64,000 bases of DNA from positions 9,541,766 to 9,605,765 of the forward strand of contig NZ_CP036264.1 in NCBI RefSeq assembly GCF_008035925.1, read 5' to 3'. Shown one piece after another: positions 18,157-27,700 of the stretch. The notes under the pieces are model-generated. The model was not told where the DNA came from, made no database searches, and saw only the letters and a program-made list of their open reading frames with translations. The number at the start of each line of letters is the position of its first letter. The stretch's first letter is position 1. Both the position numbers and the translations under genes were made by a program. Source of the DNA: Stieleria maiorica (GTDB taxonomy: Bacteria; Planctomycetota; Planctomycetia; Pirellulales; Pirellulaceae).

Positions 18157-18749
18157 TGGCCGGTTGATTCAGGGGTGCCGCGGCGCTCGCGCTTCGGGCT
18201 CGTTCCACGGCTCTGCCTTGGGAACGCACTGCACGTGTGGCTCCGGCCACACACCCCGCGTGCAGCCTGGGACCGAACCTGGGCTGTGCAGAATCGTTCG
18301 ATCTGTCCGCGTTTTTTGTAGGATTGTGGCGCTTTCGATTCCGCGAAACTGTCTTGGGATCAGCCGTTTGGCGCCAGCCTACGGGCCGCCAATTGACGCT
18401 GGGGCCACCAATTGACGCTGGGGCCCTCATCGACGCTGGGGCCCGAACGCTTGCGCGAATCGGCTGATGTCACTCGTATTTCGCTGCCTGATGGATGCTG
18501 TGAGTCGAACATCCATCGCGGAATCATTTCGCTTGAATTCTAAACCACCGCAGATTCCAAATTCTGTGCACCCCAGACGGGCCGCTGGCAATCGCCGTTC
18601 CCAGGCGGAGCCCGGCAGCGAGGCGTGAAACCGCACGGGCTGGCCGGGGAGGGTTGCTTCGTCGTGCCCCCGGCCATGAGATGGTAAGCTACGTTCTTCG
18701 CCAGAAGGAAACGGCCCGCGCGCCGCTGCTCTCCACCTACCGAATCGCC
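18157..18749. repeat. Repeat-rich gap: family C, family F and 19-bp tandem repeat
   Basis: 593 bp with no credible gene. A family C element lies at about 18203-18290. A family F element (GATCAGCCGTTTGGCGC at about 18358, right arm GCGCGAATCGGCTGAT near 18453-18468) is split by a tandem repeat of a 19-bp unit, CAATTGACGCTGGGGCCAC, with about three copies at 18390-18444. Another family C half unit is at about 18572-18630. The last 100 bp should hold the promoter of the VWA gene. Confidence 0.65.
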
Positions 18750-21700
18750 ATGTTGCCTTATCGTCTCAGTTTTGAGCATCCGATTTACCTGTGGTTGATG
18801 CTCGCGCTGCCCGTCTTGTGGTACCTGGGCTATCGGTCGTTGGGCGTGCTGGGCAAAACCCGGCGGGCATTGGCGTTGATGCTCAGAACGTTCGTCTGGA
18901 CGATTCTGGTATTTGCCTTGGCCGGCGTGCAATTGGTTCGCGTCAGCGACGTGATCACGGTGATGTACGTGCTGGATCAATCCGAGAGCATTCCCAGCGC
19001 GAAACGACAGGTGATGTTGGACTTTGTCGTCCGCAACGTCAAACGTCACCGCGACGGCCGACGCGGTGACAAAGCCGGCATCATCGTGTTCGGCCGTGAC
19101 GCATCGATCGAGATTCCACCGTTTGACGACGAGATTCGATTGCGGCGTCTGGAAAGCTTGATGGATCGCGGCGACGCGACCAATTTGGAATCCGCGTTGA
19201 ATCTGGCCCAAGCCACGATGCCCGAGGACACCGCGCGGCGGATCGTGGTGGTCACCGACGGCAACGAAAACCTGGGGCAGGCACGGAAGTTGGTTGCCCG
19301 CGTCGCCGCCGCGGGGATCGGCATCGACGTGGTTCCCGTCATGCTGGACGCCAAGAGCGAAGTGTTGGTCGAGAAGATCGATTTGCCCAGTGACATTCGC
19401 AAGGGACAGCCGTTCGAGGCCCGGATCGTCGTCAACAATTACACCGACGCCCCGAGCGAAGGTGGTGAGCCGACCCAGGGCAAGATTCGTGTCAAGCAAA
19501 AGGTGGGCGACAACGAATCGATCTTGCTGGAACAGGACATCACATTGGAGCCCGGCAAGAATGTTTTTCCGCTGCGGCACACCATCGAACAACCCGCACC
19601 GTACATCTATCAAGCGGAATTCGTTCCCGAAAGCAAGGACGACGACGGGCTGCGTCAAAACAACAGTGCGACCGCGTACACTCACGTGCGTGGCAAGGGC
19701 CGTGTGCTATTGATCGAAGATCGAACTCGGCTGGGCGATTTCGATCTGCTGGTCGGCCGGCTGCGCGACAACAACATCGAAGTCGTCACTCAAGCCAACG
19801 ACAACCTGTTCGGTTCGCTTGCCGAACTGCAAGCCTATGACGCGGTGATCCTGGCGGGCGTCCCGCGTGTTTCGGGCAGCAACGAGAACGAGATCGTTTC
19901 GTTCACCGACCCGCAAATCGAAATGCTGGTCCGCAACACGCAACAACTCGGTGCGGGGTTGCTGATGATCGGCGGCCCGGAAGCGTTTGGTGCCGGCGGC
20001 TGGACGGGATCGGAAATCGAAAAGGCGATGCCGGTCGATTTCAAAATCAAGAACGCCAAGGTGCAAGCCGTCGGCGCGCTCGCCTTGATCATGCACGCCA
20101 GCGAGATGGCCGACGGAAACCACTGGCAGAAAGTGATCTGCAAGTCCGCCATCGAACAACTCGGGCCGTCAGACTTGGCCGGCGTGCTCCATTGGAACTT
20201 CAACGGCGACGCCTGGCTGTGGGGCGGGTATCCGTCGTCACCGGGGTTATTAGAAGTCGGACCGAATCGCCGCAACATGCTCGCCCGGATCAGCAAGATG
20301 ACGCCCGGCGACATGCCGCAATTCGATCCGGCGATGAAGATGGCGGTGAAGTCGCTTTCCGGAGCCCCCGCGTCGGTCAAGCACTGCATCATCATTTCCG
20401 ACGGCGACCCGAGCGACCCGATGCCCGGTACGATCGCCGCCTTCAAGAACAACAACATCACGATCAGCACCGTCGCGGTCGCCTCCCACGGGCTGGCCGG
20501 CAGCCAGCGGTTGCAACGGATCGCGACGCAAACCGGCGGCAAATACTACAGCGTCAAATCGGGCCGCGCCTTGCCGCGGATTTTCCAACGTGAAGCACGT
20601 CGCGTGTCCAAGCCCTTGGTGTATGAACCGCCCGGTGGTGCCGTCCCCGAAGTGATCTTTCCGCACGCGATGCTGGACGGAATCGATCGCGTGTTGCCAC
20701 CGATCACCGGGTTTGTGATGACGCAAACCAAGGACAGCGCGCTGGCGCAAGTGTTGATCCAGTCGCCCAAGCCGGACCAACCTGAAAACGCCACGATCCT
20801 GGCCGCATGGACCTATGGACTCGGTCGCACCGCGGTGCTGACGACCGACGCCGGGGCGCGTTGGGCCGGCGCCTGGAACGACTGGGCCGACTACGACAAA
20901 TTCTACAGCCAACTGGTGCGTTGGCTGATGAGGCCGACCGGCGACACGGGAAAGTTCACGATCGCCACGAGTGTCAAAGACGGCCAAGTCCAAGTCGTCG
21001 TCAACGCACTGGCCAGCGACGATTCGTTTCTGGATTTTCTGGAGATGAGCGCCACCGCGCTTGATGCGGACTTGAACCCGATTCCGCTTTCGATGCGACA
21101 GGCGGCCCCCGGACGTTACGTCGGATCATTCCCGGCAACCACCGCGGGCAGCTATTTCGTCAACGTCGTCCCCGGCCCCGGAGCGGCGCCGCTGACGACC
21201 GGCGTCACCGTGCCCTATAGCGACGAGTACCGCGTGCGCGAAACCAACTTGGCGTTGATCGAATCGCTGGCCGCGACCGAACCACGCGGCGGGACGGTCG
21301 GCGAAGTCACCGCGCCGCTGGAAAATCGGGCCAGCGAAGAGCTGGTCGAAACCGACGTCTTCCGCGGCGGCTTGGCACTCGCCCGCAGCATCCGTGACGC
21401 CTGGCCCTGGTTCGTGCTCGGTGGCTGTTGTCTGTTCCTCGGCGACGTCATGGTCCGCCGCATCGCGTTTGATTTCGGCTGGGTCGGCCGGACGATCAAA
21501 AAGATGCGTGGCGAAAAAGACTCCGCTGCCGAAGTCGTCACGCGACTCGACGCGCTGCGAAAGAACAAATCACAAATCGACGAAGGCTTGGAGAAACGCC
21601 GGGCGGCTGTTCGCTTTGACCCCACCCGCGTCGAACCGTCCGACGACGCGGTCGAGTTGTCAGACGTCGGCAAAACGAAATCAACGCCGGCGGAATCCAA

Positions 21701-21785
21701 ATCCGTCGAAGCCCCCAAACAAACCAGCTACACCGAGCGATTGCTGGAAGCCAAACGCCGCGCCCGCAAAGACAAGGGCGAGTAG
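18750..21785 (+). CDS. Membrane-anchored von Willebrand factor A protein with class-I amidotransferase-like domain
   Basis: A 1011-residue protein. Two N-terminal helices (PIYLWLMLALPVLWYLGY and an LRTFVWTILVFALAGVQL segment) precede a VWA domain with the MIDAS motif VLDQSES near residue 75 and VVVTDGNEN. A central domain with VLLIEDRTRLGDF and GAGLLMIGGPEAFGAGGW resembles the glutamine-amidotransferase-like fold found in such proteins, followed by a second VWA-like stretch (HCIIISDGDPSDP). A third helix (WPWFVLGGCCLFLGDVMV) lies near residue 885, followed by a charged cytoplasmic tail. It is probably a scaffold or chaperone-like surface protein, often linked with MoxR ATPases; no MoxR gene is nearby. 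Upstream in-frame starts at 18654 (TTG) and 18681 (ATG) add a non-membrane leader. Confidence 0.83.
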   Translation: MLPYRLSFEHPIYLWLMLALPVLWYLGYRSLGVLGKTRRALALMLRTFVWTILVFALAGVQLVRVSDVITVMYVLDQSESIPSAKRQVMLDFVVRNVKRHRDGRRGDKAGIIVFGRDASIEIPPFDDEIRLRRLESLMDRGDATNLESALNLAQATMPEDTARRIVVVTDGNENLGQARKLVARVAAAGIGIDVVPVMLDAKSEVLVEKIDLPSDIRKGQPFEARIVVNNYTDAPSEGGEPTQGKIRVKQKVGDNESILLEQDITLEPGKNVFPLRHTIEQPAPYIYQAEFVPESKDDDGLRQNNSATAYTHVRGKGRVLLIEDRTRLGDFDLLVGRLRDNNIEVVTQANDNLFGSLAELQAYDAVILAGVPRVSGSNENEIVSFTDPQIEMLVRNTQQLGAGLLMIGGPEAFGAGGWTGSEIEKAMPVDFKIKNAKVQAVGALALIMHASEMADGNHWQKVICKSAIEQLGPSDLAGVLHWNFNGDAWLWGGYPSSPGLLEVGPNRRNMLARISKMTPGDMPQFDPAMKMAVKSLSGAPASVKHCIIISDGDPSDPMPGTIAAFKNNNITISTVAVASHGLAGSQRLQRIATQTGGKYYSVKSGRALPRIFQREARRVSKPLVYEPPGGAVPEVIFPHAMLDGIDRVLPPITGFVMTQTKDSALAQVLIQSPKPDQPENATILAAWTYGLGRTAVLTTDAGARWAGAWNDWADYDKFYSQLVRWLMRPTGDTGKFTIATSVKDGQVQVVVNALASDDSFLDFLEMSATALDADLNPIPLSMRQAAPGRYVGSFPATTAGSYFVNVVPGPGAAPLTTGVTVPYSDEYRVRETNLALIESLAATEPRGGTVGEVTAPLENRASEELVETDVFRGGLALARSIRDAWPWFVLGGCCLFLGDVMVRRIAFDFGWVGRTIKKMRGEKDSAAEVVTRLDALRKNKSQIDEGLEKRRAAVRFDPTRVEPSDDAVELSDVGKTKSTPAESKSVEAPKQTSYTERLLEAKRRARKDKGE

Positions 21786-22149
21786 TGAGACGCGCCAATC
21801 GCTGGTGTTCAGGCTTTAGCCGCCCACTGTCGCTGCGGAGCAGCGACCATGAATCACCTCAAGGCTAGACACCAACGGAGATGCCCGAGGAACGTTTTTT
21901 TAACGCGTCGCTTGCTGGAAGCCGTGCAGACAAGGCGAGGGTCAAAAATGGGTCGGTCAAAAATGGCGGCATCTCGCCAGTTATCTCTCGGTCTGCCGCG
22001 ATGATTGCCGCTATTGTCACGATCTGCTGAAAGAAACGCGTTGTAATTGGCGACGAAACGCTTACGATCGTTACCCAGTATCCGCGACCAGAGCCTTCTC
22101 TCCAGATCACCGGGATGGACGGCGAGACCTTTTGGGGAGAATCACTTCG
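21786..22149. other. Intergenic region with a family E repeat and a GGTCAAAAATGG direct repeat
   Basis: 364 bp without a gene. A diverged 81-bp family E hairpin lies at about 21802-21876 (CTGGTGTTCAGGCTTTAGCC ... GGCTAGACACCA). At 21939-21973 GGTCAAAAATGG occurs twice, 14 bp apart; a degraded relative lies on the far side of the CAP gene. GGGGAGA at 22136 is the ribosome-binding site for the ATG at 22150. Confidence 0.6.
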
Positions 22150-23244
22150 ATGCTTCAGTTGACGAGCCCTCGTTTCGCGCTTCGTATTGTTCTGCTTTCG
22201 GCGCTACTCGCTTCGACCGCCCACGCCGATGTGTTCACGGCGATCAACTATGGCGCCGCCGATGCCAACGAGCAAAGCGCATTCAATTCCATCAACGACT
22301 TTCGCGCCGACCCGCGAAATGGACTGTACAAGGCATTTCAGACGCTCGGGTACGGTGGCACCAAGGTCCAATTCGACTCGCTCTTGTCTGGCCAAGCGAC
22401 GCACACTTCCGGTTGGTGGGCCAGCAACTTCGGCAACAATCTTGTGACCGGAAGCATGGACTTCTTTCAGACCGTGCCAGCGACGATCAAGTCTCAGTTT
22501 GACAGTTTGCCGACCGCTGGTTCACTGAGCCCCTACCTTTGGAGCGACAACATCGGATGGTCGGCTCATCAGTACGCGACATGGGTCGAGAACGACGCCG
22601 GGATGACCTCGAATCCGCACGCGGTTGCCGGCGCGCCGGGGCTTGCTGATCGGTTCACCAATGCGGGCGTGAATTGGTTATCGGCCGGAGAAAATATCGC
22701 GGCCGATTGGACGCCCAGTCCCGATCTGATGCACATGGGGTTTGCGATCGACTGGGGAGTTGGCATCGATGGCATCCAGAGCCCTCCGGGGCATCGCAAC
22801 TCGATGCTCAGCAGTGACTTTACCCATGCCGGGATCGGAATCGTTGACGCGGGCTGGGGGCCGGGTGATGTCACTCAAGTTCAGCACCTGGCCCAAACGT
22901 TTTCGATGGACGACTCGATTTTTTTCGGTTACGTCACTGATGGACTGACGGGGGACGCGCTGGTGGGCGTCTCCGTCGACTTGTTCGATGCCTCGAATGT
23001 GTTGCTTGGCACGACGACCACCGATGCTCAAGGAGCCTACACCATCGAATACGATGATGGCTTCGGTTCCCCCGACCGCGTCGATATCTTTGCCTTTGGT
23101 CGCACGGCGAGCAGCACCGGACTTGGCTCTTCCGGTTCCAACTATTTCTTGGACGCGGCGATCACGGCGGTCCCCGAACCGTCCTCCTTTTTCGCCTTGA
23201 CGACGTTCGCGATTCCCGCGGTGCTGCGACGGCGCAGGAAATAA
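22150..23244 (+). CDS. Secreted CAP-domain (SCP/PR-1) protein with PEP-CTERM-type tail
   Basis: A 364-residue protein with a signal peptide (FALRIVLLSALLASTAHADV). The CAP domain (about residues 45-265) shows AHQYATW, NWLSAGENIAADW and PPGHRNSMLSSDFTHAGIGI, the conserved GENI and GHR-N motifs of the SCP/PR-1 fold. After it comes an Ig/CNA-B-like repeat (GYVTDGLTGDALVGVSVDLF) and a C-terminus VPEPSSFFALTTF followed by a helix and RRRRK, a PEP-CTERM sorting signal. It is probably exported and processed by an exosortase-type enzyme. It is a single gene flanked by diverged copies of a short repeat. ATG 22150 has a good ribosome-binding site; the in-frame TTG at 22132 is less likely. Confidence 0.88.
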   Translation: MLQLTSPRFALRIVLLSALLASTAHADVFTAINYGAADANEQSAFNSINDFRADPRNGLYKAFQTLGYGGTKVQFDSLLSGQATHTSGWWASNFGNNLVTGSMDFFQTVPATIKSQFDSLPTAGSLSPYLWSDNIGWSAHQYATWVENDAGMTSNPHAVAGAPGLADRFTNAGVNWLSAGENIAADWTPSPDLMHMGFAIDWGVGIDGIQSPPGHRNSMLSSDFTHAGIGIVDAGWGPGDVTQVQHLAQTFSMDDSIFFGYVTDGLTGDALVGVSVDLFDASNVLLGTTTTDAQGAYTIEYDDGFGSPDRVDIFAFGRTASSTGLGSSGSNYFLDAAITAVPEPSSFFALTTFAIPAVLRRRRK

Positions 23245-23317
23245 GGTTGGTCAAACGATGGGGTGATCAAAAAATGCGGTCACTCGACTCGTATTCCGTC
23301 GCCGCTTGGTTTTCCGG

Positions 23318-23395
23318 TAGCGGAACTCGCCAAGAGTTTCGCACTGGCGCGGCGACGCCGCACCGGGGGGCGAAAGCCTTGGCGGCTTCCGCTAC
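23318..23395. repeat. Intergenic palindromic repeat, family A (copy 3)
   Basis: Bounded by GTAGCGGAACTCGCCAAG and CTTGGCGGCTTCCGCTAC with GGCGCGGCGACGCCGC in the loop. It lies between the convergent CAP gene and the FMN-barrel gene. It matches the copies at 3348 and 11802. Confidence 0.75.
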
Positions 23396-23430
23396 GACAC
23401 GCAACCCAGAAACGAATCTGCGGCGGATCA

Positions 23431-24075
23431 CTAGGGTACCACCCAGTGCGCGTCGATTCCGCCCGACGCATCGTAGTCGATCGCCGATCGCACGTGCCCT
23501 TGGCGGCGGAGGTACAACCAGTCTGCGTGCCGAACCGTCGTCCGCACGATTCGAAAGTTCTCCCGCCCGCGTTCGGACTCTTCTCGTGTTACGAAGCGGT
23601 CTGCGGTGGATGGCGGTTGGGACGCGTTGACTCGCTCGCCCGGCGGACGGATGGAGAGATATGATGCTCGGCTGTCCGGTGTCGTTTGTCTCCACACTTC
23701 GTCGGCCTGGTCACCATCAATCACCACCGCGGCGCCGTCTAGCCGAAGCTGGATCTTGGACGCCGGATCGTAAAACAGCCAACACACCGGTGCGGGGGAA
23801 CCCGCGGCATTGAGCTGGCGAACCTTGTCCGACCGCACGTCGGTATAAAAGTCGACCGCATGGCGACGCGGATCCGCATGGCGCAGCACGACGGTGCGAC
23901 ACTTCGGTTGCGGGATCGCCCCGCGTTGAAGATCGGTCGTTGAAAACGCTCCCAGATTCCAGGGATGCTGCGACGATTCCGCGCCGCCGAGGAGGGTGTT
24001 CCAAATCAGAGCGTCCAGTCCGTCCAGGGGCTGGTCGGATTGGAGCAGTCGGTCGAACGCCAAGGAGAGTGTCAC
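23431..24075 (-). CDS. Pyridoxamine 5'-phosphate oxidase-like FMN-binding split-barrel protein
   Basis: A 214-residue protein from GTG 24075. It reads WNLGAFSTTD, CRTVVLRHADPRRHAVDFYTD, SDKVRQLNAAGSPAPVCWLFYDP and KIQLRLDGAAVVIDGD, matching the Alr4036-like branch of the PNPOx fold that binds FMN. The C-terminus (FRIVRTTVRHADWLYLRRQG and DAHWVVP) fits that branch. It may act on a pyridoxal- or flavin-linked redox substrate; function is undefined in this branch. The frame continues upstream across the divergent sigma gene, but that extension is low-complexity antisense sequence, so GTG 24075 is chosen. It is divergent from the ECF sigma gene with 120 bp between. Confidence 0.78.
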   Translation of the reverse strand: MTLSLAFDRLLQSDQPLDGLDALIWNTLLGGAESSQHPWNLGAFSTTDLQRGAIPQPKCRTVVLRHADPRRHAVDFYTDVRSDKVRQLNAAGSPAPVCWLFYDPASKIQLRLDGAAVVIDGDQADEVWRQTTPDSRASYLSIRPPGERVNASQPPSTADRFVTREESERGRENFRIVRTTVRHADWLYLRRQGHVRSAIDYDASGGIDAHWVVP

Positions 24076-24195
24076 GCCGGAGACTCGCAGAGCGGGCAGG
24101 GAAAAAGCCGATGGTATCAGTTTTTGTAAAATCCGATCACTCCCTTGCCTCGTCTGACTTTTCGGACAACGCATTTTCCGCCACGGGCGTACCGC

Positions 24196-24738
24196 ATGAC
24201 CGACGATCCGGAATCGATCGAAGACACGACGAAAGACGCCCGATGCCGGCGTTTGGAGGTGTTTTTCGATTCCTGCCCGGATGAGATTCTGGGCACGTTG
24301 TATTACGTCGTCGGAAACATGGAAGACGCCCGGGATGCGTTGCAGGAAACGTTTTTGAAGTGTTGGCATCGCCGACACCAGATCGATGACATCCACAACC
24401 TGCGGGCCTGGGTCTTTCGCATCGCCCTGAACACCGGTCGCGATTTTCGAAAAACCGCCTGGAATCGTCGTCGAACCTCCCTGCACGAGGACCTTCCGAT
24501 GGCTTCGACCGCTGACAGCCCGCCGAACGGGCTGATGAAAAACGAAGAACTCGCACGGCTCCGGCGGGCCGTCGCGACGCTGCCGCCGGAACAGCAAGAG
24601 GTGTTCTTGCTGCGTCAGAACGGCGAACTGACCTATTCCCAAATCGCCGACGCGATGTCGTTGCCGCTGGGGACCGTCAAAACCCGGATGCGTTCTGCCA
24701 TCCGCCAGCTTCGCCAATGCGTGGGAGACCTGTCATGA
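24196..24738 (+). CDS. ECF-type RNA polymerase sigma factor
   Basis: A 180-residue protein. Region 2 appears as VVGNMEDARDALQETFLKCW and HNLRAWVFRIALN; region 4 as LPPEQQEVFLLRQNGELTYS with a helix-turn-helix (QIADAMSLPLGTVKTRMRSA). The start ATG 24196 excludes a non-homologous leader that begins at 24145. Its stop overlaps the start of the alpha-2-macroglobulin gene by 4 bp (ATGA), indicating translational coupling. The partner's N-terminus may be the anti-sigma. It probably controls its own operon. Confidence 0.92.
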   Translation: MTDDPESIEDTTKDARCRRLEVFFDSCPDEILGTLYYVVGNMEDARDALQETFLKCWHRRHQIDDIHNLRAWVFRIALNTGRDFRKTAWNRRRTSLHEDLPMASTADSPPNGLMKNEELARLRRAVATLPPEQQEVFLLRQNGELTYSQIADAMSLPLGTVKTRMRSAIRQLRQCVGDLS

Positions 24739-27700
24739 ACCACGACCCGAAACAAAACACGTTTGCCAGCGACGACGACGAACTGCGTCAAACGCTGTTG
24801 GAATTGCATTACGGATTGCTGGACGAGGATGAAGCCGCGGCGCTGAAGCAGCGGATCGACACCGATCCGACCGTCGCCCAGGTCTGGGCCGAGACGCTGT
24901 TGGTGGCGTCGAAACTGGCCGCAGCGGCCAAGGTCAGCGCACCGCCCAGGGTCAGTGCGGCGGCCGACCAGAAGACGACGGTTCCGCCGGCCATCAACGC
25001 GTCAATCGCTACACCGCCACCCGCGGTCCACGACGTCTGTTCCGATGATGCGACCGTCGACGTTGCTAATTCGCCCTCCGGCTCGGTTGCGGCTGCGGCA
25101 CCGGATCGATTCTTACGTCTGTGGATCGGATCCTTGGCAACCGCGGCGACGCTCGCCATCGCGATCAGCACGGTTCGCTATTGGAGCGAGCGTCCCCCCA
25201 CGCCCGATGCCGATTTGCGCGTCGCGGTCCAGCCGGTCAGCGGAACGGATGCGGGGGCACGCAACGAATTCCTGGTCGCCGTCGGTCCGAAGTCCGCCGA
25301 TCCGGAATCCGGCGGCACATTGGATGCATCGATGCCGGTGGTTCCGGCGACGATCTCGTTCAAGGTGATTTCCAAGGGCGTCGTTCTGTTCTTTGGAACG
25401 TCCCAGACGTCGGGGCAAGGCCCGGCGCGGATACGTGTGCCCGACGAACTGGCCATTCCCGGTGATGCGGTGTTGCACGTCGACGCCAATCCGACCGGTC
25501 GCAAGGACCTGATCCGATTGACCGTCCCCTTGGAACCGACACGCTGTTTGACGTTTCTATCCACCGATCGTCCGGTGTATCGTCCGGGCGAAACGGTGTT
25601 CTTCCGCTCGGTCACGCTGAACCGTCGAACGCTTGCGGCACACATCGATGTCCCGATCCGCTTCGAACTGACCGACGCCAGCGGCGCGGCTGTTTCCGGT
25701 GCGATTCTGGAAGGGGTCACCGAGCGAGGCGTCGGCAACGGCGCCTTTGTGATTCCCGAATCGGCTGCCGGCGGGACTTACCACTTGATCGCCAAAAGCC
25801 TGGACGGATTCTTCCCGGACCAAGTTTGTGAGTTGGAAGTACGTCGCTATCGTGCGGTCCGGTTGAAAACGGAGCTGGAGTTTTCCAAGCGATCGTACAG
25901 CGCATCGGATCGCGTCGAAGCGACGTTGTCGGTCCGCCGCGCCGATGATTCGATCCCCGTCGCCGCGGCGGTCCGCATCCGCGCGATCGTCGACGACACC
26001 GTCATCCACGAATCGACCGATTCGCTGGGTTTGAATGGTGATCTTCGTGTGGCGTTCGAAATGCCCAAGGTGATCCGACAGGGCGAGGGCACGCTGACGA
26101 TCGCGATCGACGATGGATCGGTGACCGAAACGGCGGCCCGGCCGATCCCGATTCACACCGGACGCGCCGAAGTCGACTTTTATCCCGAAGGCGGCTATCT
26201 GGTCGGCGGCGTGACCAACCGGGTCTACTTTGCCGCCCGCGACACCGATGGCAACCCGATCGAGATTGCCGGCGAAATCCTGTCGCAAGCCGGCCGGATG
26301 GTCGCGAGTGTCCAAACGGTGCGTGACGGGATGGGACGGTTCGAGTTAAAACCCGAGTCGGGCCAGCGTTACTCCTTGCGAATCACCTCGCCACTGGACA
26401 TCACCGAAACGCCCTGGTTGCCGTCGGTCGTCGAAGCCTTGCCGGTCTTGGATACCGGTGACGGTGTATTTGCCCCCGGTGAGCCGATTTCGATGACGAT
26501 CCGCAGCACCAAACGTCGATCGTGCCTCGTTCGCTTGGTGTGTCGCGGCGAGCTGGTCGGTGTCTCGACGGCGGAAATCGGCATCGGTGACACAAACGTG
26601 ACGGTGCCGATTCAAGATCGCGCCGCCGGCGTGATCCGCGTCACGGTGTTGGACTCCCAAGGCGAGACGGCGACGCCGCTGGTCGAACGATTGGTCTATC
26701 GCAAAGGCGTCAAGAAATTGAACGTGACCGCCAGCGTGGACGATGATCGGCGCGTCCACTCGCCCGGCGAATCGGTGCGGATGACCATCGAAGTCACCGA
26801 TGAAAACGACCAACGCGTCCCCGGTGCCGTGCTCGGCGTCCGCGTCGTCGACGACGCCGCACTCAGCTTGCGGCAACAGGACGTGCCCTCGATCGCGACA
26901 CACTTCCTGTTGACCAGCGAGATCCAATCGCCGGAAGACTTGGAGCACGCCGATTTCTATCTGGACGATTCACCCGAAGCGGCCGAGAGTCTGGATTTAT
27001 TGCTGGGCACGCAAGGATGGCGGCGATTCGTTAGCGGATCACCGAATCAATTCAACGAGACGTTTCGCGAGGCGTTGACGCGCTTGCTGGAGCTTGACGG
27101 ACGACGATCCGAACTGGTCGCCGGCCCACAGACGAACGACGCGACCATCGCGGCTCAAATGCGCGAATATCGAATTCGCATTACCACGGCATGGCGCGGT
27201 TTCGTGTCGGAGGTCCGCATCGCGTTGATCCTGATCGGAGCATTTTGGTTGTTCGCTTTGTTGGTTCGGCCGAAAAAATCGGCTGCCGTCGCAGCGGGAC
27301 TGTTGCTGTTTGTGGCATTCATGGTTTCACAATCTGGCTGTGGAGGCAGCCAGGAAAACTATCGTGTCGAAGCGACGTCGGAAGCGGTCGATGAGATGGC
27401 CGTCGGTGACGCCGCTCCCATGATGGATGCACCCTCGGTCAGCAGCCAACCGGCCCCGGCACAAATCGAGGGCCGGGAAGAAGCCGGGGCGCCCGCCGAA
27501 GCCCCCTTTGTTCAACGCGTTGTCCAAGTGTTCTTGGGAAAGAACGGAGCCAAGGTTCCGACGGAAACCTCCTCTTCACGTCTTTCCGAGGAACAATTGC
27601 GGCGCTGGGCACAGTCCCGTGACCTGGATGCGAAAACATTGGCCGATCAATTGATGGACGAGCTGCGATTTCCGATCCGTCAGTACGCCCACTTGCATCG

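Noticed and set aside
24076..24717. Upstream extension of the FMN-barrel protein across the sigma gene
   Set aside because: The extra 214 residues are Arg/Gln/Pro-rich antisense of the sigma factor, and the PNPOx core starts after 24075.
27320..27345. A true lipoprotein signal inside the alpha-2-macroglobulin
   Set aside because: The lipobox needs Leu or a similar residue at -3, which is Gln; it is kept only as a lead about fusion.
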